Positions 1 to 8,042 of a DNA stretch of 64,000 bases are shown here, in pieces. The notes beneath the pieces were generated by a model that saw only the letters and a list, made by a program, of their open reading frames with translations, was not told the DNA's origin and searched no databases. The stretch comes from Janthinobacterium sp. J1-1 (lineage in GTDB: Bacteria; Pseudomonadota; Gammaproteobacteria; Burkholderiales; Burkholderiaceae_D): positions 3,286,001-3,350,000 of the forward strand of contig NZ_CP132339.1 of the NCBI RefSeq assembly GCF_030944405.1. Reading direction: 5' to 3'. Position 1 is the first letter of the stretch. Every line of letters starts with the position of its first letter. The translations under genes and the position numbers were made by a program.

Positions 1-1
1 G

Positions 2-787
2 GCCGTGATCCTCGACGCCGACGGACTCACGGACGCGCAGATGCAAGCGATCGCCCGCTGGACCAACCTGTCGGAAACCACCTTCGTGCTGCCGGCCACC
101 GACCCTGCCGCCGATTACCGCGTGCGCATTTTCACGACCCAGGAGGAATTTCCGTTTGCCGGCCATCCCACCCTGGGCACGGCCCATGCGCTGCTGGAAG
201 CGGGGCTGCGGCCGAAAACGCCCGGCGTGCTGGTGCAGCAGTGCGGCATCGGCCTGGTGCCGGTAAGGATGGGCGCCAATGGTGCGCTGGGATTTGGCGC
301 GCCGCCGGCGCAGCTCGACCCTATGGATAATGAACTATTGCCGCTGCTGCACGCCACCCTCGGACTCGATCGCTTGCCGGCGCGGCATCCTCCGGTGGTG
401 GCCAACATGGGCATCTGCTGGCTGGTGGTGCGCCTCGCCTCGGCGGCGGACTGCCTGGCTGTGGTGCCGAATGCCGTGGCGCTGGCCGAACTGATGCGGC
501 GCAGCGCCAGCAATGGCGTGGCGATCTACGGCGCCCATGCCGCGGGCGGCCCGGCCGATATGGAAGTGCGCGCTTTCACGGTGGAGAATGGCGTGCTGCT
601 GGAAGACCCGGTCACCGGCAGCGCCAACGCCTGCATCGCCCGCTTGATGCCGGGCCACGATTATCGCGTGCGGCAGGGCACGGCAATCGGCCGCGATGGC
701 CGCGTCACCGTGGTCCATGATGCCGATGGGCCGTGGATTTGTGGACGGTCGGTGACCATCATCGACGGCATGCTGAGGACGAAATAA
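2..787 (+). CDS. PhzF-family isomerase/epimerase (5' truncated by window edge)
   Basis: The reading frame is open to the left edge, and the first visible residues (AVILDADGL) lie about 15-30 residues inside a normal PhzF protein, so the true start is outside the window. The visible 261 residues carry the family signatures: the NLSETTFVLP stretch with the conserved glutamate near the start, EEFPFAGHPTLGTAHAL, and a C-terminal GSANACIA segment that matches the usual phosphate/active-site loop. PhzF proteins are two-lobed, cofactor-free isomerases. Only a few make phenazines and most have unknown substrates. No phenazine genes are visible, so the substrate cannot be named. Confidence 0.85.
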   Translation, partial: AVILDADGLTDAQMQAIARWTNLSETTFVLPATDPAADYRVRIFTTQEEFPFAGHPTLGTAHALLEAGLRPKTPGVLVQQCGIGLVPVRMGANGALGFGAPPAQLDPMDNELLPLLHATLGLDRLPARHPPVVANMGICWLVVRLASAADCLAVVPNAVALAELMRRSASNGVAIYGAHAAGGPADMEVRAFTVENGVLLEDPVTGSANACIARLMPGHDYRVRQGTAIGRDGRVTVVHDADGPWICGRSVTIIDGMLRTK

Positions 788-804
788 ATAAAATGAGAAT
801 ACTC

Positions 805-819
805 TAGACGACCGGTCTA
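805..819. promoter_or_regulatory. TetR-type operator, copy 1 (TAGAC-N5-GTCTA)
   Basis: The sequence TAGACGACCGGTCTA is an inverted repeat with 5-base arms and a 5-base centre. It closely resembles the NemR/TetR-family boxes (TAGAC...GTCTA). A -10-like TATAGT lies at 828-833, 18 bases downstream, so the operator would cover the -35 region of a rightward promoter. Confidence 0.6.
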
Positions 820-957
820 ATCGTTGCTATAGTGGTGTCCATGCACAGTGCCTGGCCGTCAAGATGAGGACGACGGCGCGCCAACTGCGGCATCTTTCCC
901 GGCGTCAGGGAGTGCAGTCCGGGCATGTCATTTGATCCGCTTTTTTTACATTATTTG

Positions 958-972
958 TAGACGACCAGTCTA
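958..972. promoter_or_regulatory. TetR-type operator, copy 2 (TAGAC-N5-GTCTA)
   Basis: TAGACGACCAGTCTA repeats copy 1 with one change in the centre. It lies 38 bases before the start of the DJ-1/PfpI gene and overlaps the AT-rich stretch expected to hold its promoter (TAATAT at 971-976). Two copies 153 bases apart suggest control by one repressor, but no TetR gene is visible in the window. Confidence 0.65.
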
Positions 973-1009
973 ATATTTTTTAATTTTTAACTTTCTTTGG
1001 AGTAAAGAC

Positions 1010-1696
1010 ATGAGCATGAAAAAAGTACTGATGGTCCTGACCTCGCATGACACGCTGGGCAACACCGGCCGCAAGACCGGCTTCTGGCTGGAAGAGCTGG
1101 CCGCGCCGTATTACGTGTTCAAGGATGCCGGCATGGACATCGTGCTGGCCTCGCCGGCCGGCGGCCAGCCGCCACTGGACCCGAAAAGCAATGAACCGTC
1201 GTTCCAGACCGAAATGACGCACCGCTTCGAGGCCGACGCGGCAGCGACGGCGCAGCTGGCCTCCACCGTGCGCCTCGATACCGTCGACCAGGCCGACTTC
1301 GACACCGTGTTTTACCCGGGCGGCCACGGCCCGCTGTGGGACCTGGCCGAAGACCGGCATTCGATCGCGCTGATCGAAGCCTTTGTCGCCGCCAACAAGC
1401 CGGTGGCGCTGGTCTGCCACGCACCGGGCGTGCTGCGCCACGTCAAGGCGGCAGATGGCCGGCCGCTGGTCGAAGGCAAGAAGGTGTCGGGCTTTACCAA
1501 TACCGAAGAGGAAGGCGTGGGTTTGACCGACGTGGTGCCGTTCCTGGTCGAAGACGAACTCAGGAAACTGGGCGGCGATTATTCGAAGGGACCGGACTGG
1601 GCTTCCTACGTGGTGCGCGACGGCTTGCTGATCACGGGCCAGAACCCGGGTTCGTCGGCCGCCGCCGCCGCGCTGCTGCTCCAGCAAATCGCCTGA
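1010..1696 (+). CDS. DJ-1/PfpI-superfamily protein, Hsp31-like (type 1 glutamine amidotransferase fold)
   Basis: This 228-residue protein has the Hsp31/DJ-1 fold signatures. The nucleophile Cys136 sits in ALVCHAPGVL followed by His137, the FYPGGHGPLWDL loop is typical of the yeast Hsp31/YDR533C type, and a conserved glutamate lies near residue 28. Members act as glutathione-independent glyoxalases (methylglyoxal to lactate) and/or protein-repair chaperones. TTTGGAG at 996-1002 precedes ATG 1010; ATG 1016 is a possible alternative. The two TetR-type operators upstream resemble boxes of NemR, which responds to electrophiles including methylglyoxal. That fits a detoxification role, but the exact activity is inferred. 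Confidence 0.85.
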   Translation: MSMKKVLMVLTSHDTLGNTGRKTGFWLEELAAPYYVFKDAGMDIVLASPAGGQPPLDPKSNEPSFQTEMTHRFEADAAATAQLASTVRLDTVDQADFDTVFYPGGHGPLWDLAEDRHSIALIEAFVAANKPVALVCHAPGVLRHVKAADGRPLVEGKKVSGFTNTEEEGVGLTDVVPFLVEDELRKLGGDYSKGPDWASYVVRDGLLITGQNPGSSAAAAALLLQQIA

Positions 1697-1730
1697 CCGG
1701 CCTTGCGGGCCAGCTTGCCATGGTCCGGTC

Positions 1731-2426
1731 TCACGGGGTAGCAATCCCCTTGATCACCGCCGGGCGCTCCACGAAGCGCGCCAGCGCCCGCTGCACATTC
1801 GGATAGTGTTCGGTGCCCAGCAACTCGGCCGCTTCGTAATAGCCGCCGAGGATGCGTACCCAGGGAAAAATCGCGATATCGGCGATCGTGTATTGCTCGC
1901 CCATGATCCAGTCGCGGCCCGTCAGGCGCTGTTCCAGCACGGCCAGCAGCCGCTTCGCTTCCGTCACATAGCGCTGCAAGGGACGCTTGTCCTCATACTC
2001 TTTGCCGGCAAAGCGGTGAAAGAATCCCACCTGGCCGAACATCGGCCCCACGCCACCCATCTGGAACATCAGCCACTGGATGGTTTCATAGCGCAGCGCC
2101 GGGTCCGCAGGCAGGAATTGTCCGGTTTTTTCCGCCAGGTACAGCAGGATCGCGCCCGACTCGAACAGCGCCAGCGGCTTTCCGTTGGGGCCTGCCGGGT
2201 CTATGATGGCGGGAATCTTGTTGTTGGGATTGAGTGACAGGAAGGATGGCGACAGCACGCCGTCCTGGTCCAGGGTAATGCGGTGCGCCTCGTAAGGCAG
2301 CCCGGTTTCTTCCAGCATGATGGAGACCTTGACGCCGTTCGGCGTGGCCAGCGAATACAGCTGGATGCGCTCAGGATGGGCTGCTGGCCATTTTTCGGTA
2401 ATGGGGAAGTGGGAGAGGGCGTGCAT
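1731..2426 (-). CDS. glutathione S-transferase, Ure2/YfcG-like (nu class)
   Basis: This 231-residue protein has the N-terminal thioredoxin-like GST domain (QLYSLATPNGVKVSIMLEE, then NPNNKIPAIIDP and the glutathione-binding FESGAILLYLAEK), followed by the alpha-helical domain with a conserved FGQVGFFHRF block. TPNGVKVSI and NPNNKIP are typical of the YghU/YfcG/Ure2 group, which has disulfide-bond reductase activity towards glutathione conjugates. The start at 2426 was chosen because an AAGG precedes it and the family N-terminus begins there; a longer frame to 2525 has no support. It faces a LysR regulator across 129 bases. Confidence 0.88.
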   Translation of the reverse strand: MHALSHFPITEKWPAAHPERIQLYSLATPNGVKVSIMLEETGLPYEAHRITLDQDGVLSPSFLSLNPNNKIPAIIDPAGPNGKPLALFESGAILLYLAEKTGQFLPADPALRYETIQWLMFQMGGVGPMFGQVGFFHRFAGKEYEDKRPLQRYVTEAKRLLAVLEQRLTGRDWIMGEQYTIADIAIFPWVRILGGYYEAAELLGTEHYPNVQRALARFVERPAVIKGIATP

Positions 2427-2555
2427 GGTTGCCTTGATATCGGAAGGAATGGATGAGGTGTTTCCATTCTCGCCGATGCCGGCCGCAGCGTGAAGTACTG
2501 TTCCTGACAAAGTGTTTGAACCCAAGGTAAAGAATCATGACGGCACCGGCAGGCA

Positions 2556-3443
2556 ATGGATAAACTGAAATGCATGGAAGCGCTGGTGAATGTCGTCGAG
2601 GCGGGCAACTTCACACTGGCGGGCAAGAAACTGGGCATCACCACCGTGATGGTCGGCCGGCAGATACGCCAGCTGGAAGAGCTGCTGGGCACGCGTCTGC
2701 TCAAGCGCAATACCCGCAAGCAAAGCCTGACCGACGCCGGCCTGCTATTTTATCGCCGCGCCACGGAAATCCTCGACCAGGTGGCCCGCGCCCAGGAAGC
2801 GGTGCAGGATGTGGATGCGGAACCGAGCGGCAAATTGCGTGTCGCGGCGCCCGTATCGATGGGCGGCACGCTGATTGCGCCGCTGATCGTTGCCTACCAG
2901 CAGCGCTATCCGCAAGTGGAGATCGAACTGGTGCTGGCGCATGCCATGGTCGACCTGATCGAGGAGGGCGTCGACCTGGCGGTGCGCGTGGGCACCTTGC
3001 CCGATTCCGGCCTCGTGGCGCGGCCCTTGCGCCCGTACCAGAACCTTGTCTGCGCCTCGCCCGCCTATCTGGCGCGCCATGGCACGCCGCGCGAGTGGCG
3101 CGATTTGAAAGACCACCGCTGCCTGGTGCATCAGTCCTGGCAGCCCGAATGGATGGCGGCGGATGGCAGCGTGCTGACGTGGCCCAGCCAGCAGGCGTTC
3201 TCGGCCAACGACGGCCAGGCCCTGCGCGCCGCCGCGCTGGCTGGCGCCGGGCTGATACTGCAACCCGAGGTGATGCTGGCCGAGGACATCCGCAGCGGCA
3301 AGCTGGTGGTGGTGCTGGAACACTGCGCGCCGCCGCCGCTGCCGGTGCACCTGCTGTATTTGCAGGACCCGTATCCGCGCCGCCGGCTGGCCAGCCTGGT
3401 CGGTTTCCTGGTGGCGCAGCTGGGTGCCGCAGCAGCGGCGTGA
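2556..3443 (+). CDS. LysR-family transcriptional regulator
   Basis: This 295-residue protein has an N-terminal winged HTH (residues 1-60, MEALVNVVEAGNFTLAGKKLGI, then LEELLGTRLLKRNTR) and a C-terminal periplasmic-binding-like effector domain (about 90-290). The sub-family resembles the PA0477/DsdC-type regulators (LRVAAPVSMGG, EGVDLAVRVG). It is divergent from the glutathione transferase, the classical LysR arrangement, so it probably controls that gene. The effector is unknown. Confidence 0.9.
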   Translation: MDKLKCMEALVNVVEAGNFTLAGKKLGITTVMVGRQIRQLEELLGTRLLKRNTRKQSLTDAGLLFYRRATEILDQVARAQEAVQDVDAEPSGKLRVAAPVSMGGTLIAPLIVAYQQRYPQVEIELVLAHAMVDLIEEGVDLAVRVGTLPDSGLVARPLRPYQNLVCASPAYLARHGTPREWRDLKDHRCLVHQSWQPEWMAADGSVLTWPSQQAFSANDGQALRAAALAGAGLILQPEVMLAEDIRSGKLVVVLEHCAPPPLPVHLLYLQDPYPRRRLASLVGFLVAQLGAAAAA

Positions 3444-3449
3444 TGACTG

Positions 3450-3477
3450 TTGGCGGCCGCAATCGGCTTGCCGCCAA
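3450..3477. terminator. hairpin between convergent genes (possible bidirectional terminator)
   Basis: TTGGCGGC (3450-3457) pairs perfectly with GCCGCCAA (3470-3477) around a 12-base loop, in the 34-base gap between the LysR gene and the oppositely oriented dehydrogenase. There is no T-run, so termination is uncertain. Confidence 0.35.
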
Positions 3478-4875
3478 TCAGCCGACCGTCTTGGCCCACA
3501 CCGTCTGCGCATTGGTAAATTCACGCAAGCCGAAGTGCGACAGTTCGCGCCCGTAGCCGCTCTTCTTGACGCCGCCGACGGGAATGCGGGCGTTGGTGGC
3601 CGGGTAGCCGTTGATAAAGACGCCACCGGTTTCCAGGCGCCGCGCGATGCGCTGGGCACGTTGGACATTGCTGGTCCACAGGCTGCCGCCCAGGCCGTAG
3701 TCGCTGGTATTGGCCAGCTCGATGGCGTGCTCGGCGTTGTCGGCCACCGTAATGGCGGCCACCGGCCCGAAGGTTTCCTCGTCGAAGGCGGCCATGCCGG
3801 GCAGCACGCCGGTCAGCACGGTCGGCGCATAGTAGTTGCCCGGCCCGTTGACCTTGTGACCACCGAGCGCGAGGGTGGCGCCGGCCGCCAGCGTGCGTTC
3901 GACCTGGCCATGTAACTCATCGCGCAGGTCGCCGCGCGCCATCGGGCCGATGGCGGTGGCGGGATCGAACGGATCGCCGGCCCTCACTTGTTGCGCGGCG
4001 GCGATGAATTTGCGCGTGAATTCCTCGGCGATCGGCTGTTCCAGGATAAAACGCTTGGCCGCCAGGCAGACCTGGCCGGCGTTCTGGAAGCGCGCTTCGA
4101 TGCCGGCTTTGACCGCCAGGTCGAGATTGGCGTCGGCCAGCACGATAAAGGCGTCGGCGCCACCCAGTTCCAGCAGGCTTTTCTTGAGCGCCTTGCCGGC
4201 CGTGGCGGCCACGGCGGAACCGGCGCGCATGCTGCCCGTCAAGGTCACGGCCGCGATGCGCGGGTCTTCAATCACGCGCGCCACCGTGTCGTTATCGGCC
4301 ACCAGGTTGGCAAACAGGCCGGGCGGAAAGCCGGCCGCTTCATAAGCTTGCTGCAGCGCATAGGCCGAGCCCATCACATTCGGTGCGTGTTTCAGCAGAA
4401 AGCCATTGCCGGACAACATGATCGGACCCGAGGCGCGCACCACCTGCCACAGCGGGAAATTCCACGGCATCACGCCCAGCACGGTGCCGACCGGCAGATA
4501 CGACACGTAAATCTGGTCGCCGCCGTCGGCCGCCACCGCTTCGTCGGCCAGGATGGCCGGGCCGTTGTCGGCAAGCCAGTCGAGGGTGGCGGCGCATTTC
4601 TCGACCTCGCCGCGTGCCGCCGCAATCGTCTTGCCCATTTCAGTGGTGATCAGCGCGGCCAGCGTTTCCGAACGCTCGCGCAGGATGGCGGACAGGCGGC
4701 GATACGCGGCCACGCGCTCGTGCATCGGCGTGGCGCGCCACAGGCGGAAGGCGGCGGCGTTGGCGTCGAGCAGCAGCTCGATCTGGGCCGGCGTCTGGCT
4801 GGCATAGGTGGCGATCAGCTCGCCGGTGGCGGGGTTGCGTGAAGTGGCGCCGGCAGCGGTGGTCGAAACGGACAT
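3478..4875 (-). CDS. NAD(P)-dependent succinate-semialdehyde-type dehydrogenase
   Basis: This 465-residue protein belongs to the ALDH superfamily. It has MPWNFPLWQ for cofactor binding, the general-base glutamate in LELGGADAF and the catalytic cysteine in NAGQVCLAAKRF. The short N-terminus and the PVGGVKKSGYGRELSHFG ending match the Sad/YneI group, which oxidises succinate semialdehyde and related short aldehydes. The start at 4875 is set by a strong GGAGGT seven bases upstream. The next gene upstream on the same strand, 95 bases away, is an XRE regulator that could govern it. The substrate is a family inference. Confidence 0.85.
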   Translation of the reverse strand: MSVSTTAAGATSRNPATGELIATYASQTPAQIELLLDANAAAFRLWRATPMHERVAAYRRLSAILRERSETLAALITTEMGKTIAAARGEVEKCAATLDWLADNGPAILADEAVAADGGDQIYVSYLPVGTVLGVMPWNFPLWQVVRASGPIMLSGNGFLLKHAPNVMGSAYALQQAYEAAGFPPGLFANLVADNDTVARVIEDPRIAAVTLTGSMRAGSAVAATAGKALKKSLLELGGADAFIVLADANLDLAVKAGIEARFQNAGQVCLAAKRFILEQPIAEEFTRKFIAAAQQVRAGDPFDPATAIGPMARGDLRDELHGQVERTLAAGATLALGGHKVNGPGNYYAPTVLTGVLPGMAAFDEETFGPVAAITVADNAEHAIELANTSDYGLGGSLWTSNVQRAQRIARRLETGGVFINGYPATNARIPVGGVKKSGYGRELSHFGLREFTNAQTVWAKTVG

Positions 4876-4970
4876 AGCAGTACCTCCATGATGGTTGGGC
4901 GGCGCACCGGGCGCCGCGATGAGCATCAGTGTAGGCAGGCCGGGCGGGGCGAAGAAGGCGTGTTGTTATC

Positions 4971-5795
4971 CTATGACCGTGAGTCCCTGGCAGCGGGCCG
5001 CGGAATATACGTGACCAGCGACAGGTCCGGCCGCCCCTGGGGTGTGAGGGAGACATAGGTGAATTCCAGGGTCTGGCCATTCGCGTCGCGCAGGCGCTTG
5101 CGGCCTTCATCGAAGCCCTTGACGTCGCTGCCTTGCCACCAGTCGCGAAATTCCGGGCTCTGCCCGGACAGCTCTTCGACCAGGCTGTCGAAGGGCGCGG
5201 CCTGGTCCTGCCCTTGCGCCTGCGCCTGGGCGCGGTTGGCGCGGAAGGTGCAAAGCATGCCGCGTGCCATTTGATCCCAGTCGAGGATGCGGCTGCGGTA
5301 GGGCTGGTGCAGGAACAGCAGGCGCAAGGTGTTGCGCTCGTGCGGCGCCAGCATGCCGTAATCGATGAACAGCGCGGCAACCGCGTCGTTCCAGGCCAGG
5401 ATGTCGAGGCGGCTGTTGCGCACATAGGCCGGGATCGGATCGATGGCGCGTACCAGCAGTTCGAGGCCGGCGCTGACGGCGCCGCCGGCGGCGATGGCGG
5501 GCGGTTCGAGCGAACTCAGGGCGAACAGGTGGGCCGCCTCCACCCGGTTCAGTTTGAAGACCTTGGCGATGCGTTGCAAGGCCTCGGGCGAGGGCTGGAT
5601 ATCGCGCCCCTGTTCCAGCCAGGTGTACCAGCTGACGCTGACGCCGGCCAGCACGGCCACCTCTTCCCGGCGCAGGCCGGGAGTGCGGCGGGGTCCTTCG
5701 GGCAAGCCGAATTGCTGTGGTTGCAGGCGGGCACGACGGCTGGAGAGAAAGGCGCCAAATTCGCGCCGCTGTTCGGAGGTGGGCCGGCTTGCCAT
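4971..5795 (-). CDS. XRE-family regulator with MmyB-like ligand-binding domain
   Basis: This 274-residue protein has an N-terminal helix-turn-helix (about 10-85) with the hallmark TPGLRREEVAVLAGVS and WYTWLEQGRDI. A C-terminal MmyB-type domain (about 105-265) contains IPAYVRNSRLDILAWNDAVAALF. These regulators are common in proteobacteria and actinobacteria and often control a neighbouring short-chain or aldehyde dehydrogenase; MmyB-type domains are thought to bind small hydrophobic ligands. The dehydrogenase directly downstream on the same strand is the most likely target. Confidence 0.88.
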   Translation of the reverse strand: MASRPTSEQRREFGAFLSSRRARLQPQQFGLPEGPRRTPGLRREEVAVLAGVSVSWYTWLEQGRDIQPSPEALQRIAKVFKLNRVEAAHLFALSSLEPPAIAAGGAVSAGLELLVRAIDPIPAYVRNSRLDILAWNDAVAALFIDYGMLAPHERNTLRLLFLHQPYRSRILDWDQMARGMLCTFRANRAQAQAQGQDQAAPFDSLVEELSGQSPEFRDWWQGSDVKGFDEGRKRLRDANGQTLEFTYVSLTPQGRPDLSLVTYIPRPAARDSRS

Positions 5796-6060
5796 CGATT
5801 TTTCTCTCTTCTAATTAAATGTTTGCCGCTATTGTCGGATATTTTTGACGATGCTGGCTGGGCCGGGCAATCTTGTATAATCCGAAGCTGGCCCAGCAGC
5901 GCCGCCCGGCGCGCGGTTTATCGTCCCATTCCGCCATACCGATGTAGTCATTGACCTTCCAACTGATGCCCACACGCCGGTTTCCCCTGCGAAACTGATG
6001 CCTGCTTGCGCCCGGATGCGCCGCACCAGGCCGCTCTCAATGTTTTAACTGGATGGTTCA

Positions 6061-7548
6061 ATGATCAACGCACCGTTTCGGGCCGAATGGTTCCCGAATA
6101 TACAAAAGAATTTTCTTGCCGGCCTGACTACCTCGTTCGCGCTGGTGCCCGAGTGCATCGCGTTTGCCCTGGTGGCCCAGCTCAATCCGCTGATGGGCCT
6201 GTATGGCGCCTTTATCATCTGCGCCATGACGGCCGTGTTTGGCGGCCGGCCCGGCATGATCTCGGGCGCGGCCGGCTCGATGGCGGTGGTGATCGTGGCG
6301 CTGGTGGCCCAGCATGGCGTGCAATACCTGCTGGCGACCGTGGTGCTGAGCGGCATCATCATGGCGCTGTTCGGTATATTGCGTTTGGGGAAACTCATTC
6401 GCATGGTGCCGCATCCGGTGATGCTGGGCTTTGTGAACGGCCTGGCGATCGTGATCGCCATGGCGCAGCTGGAACACTTTCGCCAGAATACGCCGCAAGG
6501 CCATGGCTGGCTGCAGGGCACGCCGCTGGCCGTGATGTGCGCGCTGGTGGCGCTGACCATGGCCATCGTCTACCTGCTGCCGCGTTTGACAAAGGCCGTG
6601 CCGCCGGCGCTGGTGGCGATACTCGGCGTGGGCGTGCTCAGCTATGCACTGCAACTGCCGACGCGTACCCTGGGCGACCTGGCGCATATCGCCGGCGGCC
6701 TGCCGGCCCTGCATTGGCCCACGGTGCCGTTCAATGGCGAGACCTTGCGCATCATTTTCCCGTATGCGGCGCTGATGGCGATGGTGGGCTTGCTGGAAAC
6801 CTTGCTGACGTTTAACCTGACCGACGAAATGACGGAAACGCGCGGCCAGCCGAATCGCGAATGCGTGGCGCTCGGTGCGTCGAACGTGGTGTCGGGCCTG
6901 TTCGGCGGCATGGGCGGTTGCGCCATGATCGGCCAGACCATGATCAACCTGAGTTCGGGTGGCCGCTCGCGCCTGTCGGGCCTGACCAGCGGCGTGATGA
7001 TTTTATTGTTTATCCTGTTCCTGTCGCCGCTGATCGAGCGCATTCCGCTGGCCGCGCTGGTGGGCGTGATGTTCGTGGTGGCGCAGGAAACGTTTGCCTG
7101 GGGGTCGCTGCGCGTGCTGGGCAAGGTGCCGAAACAGGATGCGCTGGTGATCGTCGCTGTCACCATCATCACCGTATTGACCGACCTGGCAATGGCGGTG
7201 GTGTGCGGCATCATTATCGCGGCGCTGAACTTTGCCTGGCAACATGCGCGCGAGATGCGCGCCGATATCGATGACAGTACGGCCGGCGAGCGTGTGTACC
7301 TGCCGCACGGCACCCTGTTTTTTGCCTCGACCGCGCATTTCCAGGAACTGTTCCAGCCGGCCACCGACCCGGCGCGCGTGGTACTCGATTGCAAGCATCT
7401 GCATATGGCCGACCATTCGGCGATCGCCGCGCTGGAAAGCCTGTATGAACGCTACGACCGGGCCGGCAAGCATCTGCAAGTGCGGCATCTGTCCAAGCGC
7501 AATGAAGCGCTGCTGGCGCGCGCCGGCGTCGATGTAGGCATGGCCTGA
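6061..7548 (+). CDS. SulP-family inorganic anion transporter with STAS domain
   Basis: This 495-residue inner-membrane protein begins with the SulP signature FLAGLTTSFALVPECIAFALVAQLNPLMGLYGAF, followed by about ten to twelve hydrophobic segments to residue 395. A C-terminal STAS domain (about 415-490) contains VVLDCKHLHMADHSAIAAL. SulP proteins move sulfate, bicarbonate or other anions, usually by proton or sodium symport, but the ion cannot be read from sequence. The next gene starts two bases after the stop and is probably co-transcribed. A 265-base gap before it is shared with the divergent XRE gene. Confidence 0.9.
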   Translation: MINAPFRAEWFPNIQKNFLAGLTTSFALVPECIAFALVAQLNPLMGLYGAFIICAMTAVFGGRPGMISGAAGSMAVVIVALVAQHGVQYLLATVVLSGIIMALFGILRLGKLIRMVPHPVMLGFVNGLAIVIAMAQLEHFRQNTPQGHGWLQGTPLAVMCALVALTMAIVYLLPRLTKAVPPALVAILGVGVLSYALQLPTRTLGDLAHIAGGLPALHWPTVPFNGETLRIIFPYAALMAMVGLLETLLTFNLTDEMTETRGQPNRECVALGASNVVSGLFGGMGGCAMIGQTMINLSSGGRSRLSGLTSGVMILLFILFLSPLIERIPLAALVGVMFVVAQETFAWGSLRVLGKVPKQDALVIVAVTIITVLTDLAMAVVCGIIIAALNFAWQHAREMRADIDDSTAGERVYLPHGTLFFASTAHFQELFQPATDPARVVLDCKHLHMADHSAIAALESLYERYDRAGKHLQVRHLSKRNEALLARAGVDVGMA

Positions 7549-7550
7549 AC

Positions 7551-8042
7551 ATGATTAATGTGATTGAAGAAGAGGTGGCGATGCTGTCGCGTGAACAGGA
7601 AGAACAATTGCAACGCAGCCTGGCGGCGTTCGATATCTATTACGACGAGCTGGGCGGTGCGTTGGTCGGCTTTGTCGAGCGCCTGGGCATGCAGCCGGCG
7701 CATGAAGTGCTGGGCAATGCGGCCGAATACCTGCCGTATATCGATGCGGCCATGCGCACGATTGCCATACGCGATGAAAGCTGGCAATGGGTGAAGACCA
7801 TGCTTGGCTACTTTATCGGCGAATATTTCGTGCAGACCCATGCCGGTTGCTGGTACGTGGAAACGCGGCCCCAGTCGCCACATTTCTGCCGCACCATGGT
7901 GGGCGGCTTTGAGACGGGCCTGCCGCTCGACGCCGCCATCGAGCCCGAGGCGCTGGCGCTGGCCTTCCTGGCCCAGCCTTTGCCGCGCGAACTGGCCAGC
8001 CTGGTCAGCGACACCGAAGCGAGCCTGGCCGCTCAACACTGA
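7551..8042 (+). CDS. uncharacterised protein co-transcribed with SulP
   Basis: This 163-residue protein is of no family I recognise. It is acidic and soluble-looking, with no signal peptide or membrane span. The first third is helical and charged (LSREQEEQLQRSLAAFDIYYDELGG); the middle has an aromatic-rich stretch (SWQWVKTMLGYFIGEYFVQTHAGCWYVET). It starts two bases after the SulP stop, which suggests translational coupling and a related role, perhaps regulation of the transporter. A later ATG at 7581 (MLSREQEEQ) is an alternative start. Confidence 0.65.
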   Translation: MINVIEEEVAMLSREQEEQLQRSLAAFDIYYDELGGALVGFVERLGMQPAHEVLGNAAEYLPYIDAAMRTIAIRDESWQWVKTMLGYFIGEYFVQTHAGCWYVETRPQSPHFCRTMVGGFETGLPLDAAIEPEALALAFLAQPLPRELASLVSDTEASLAAQH

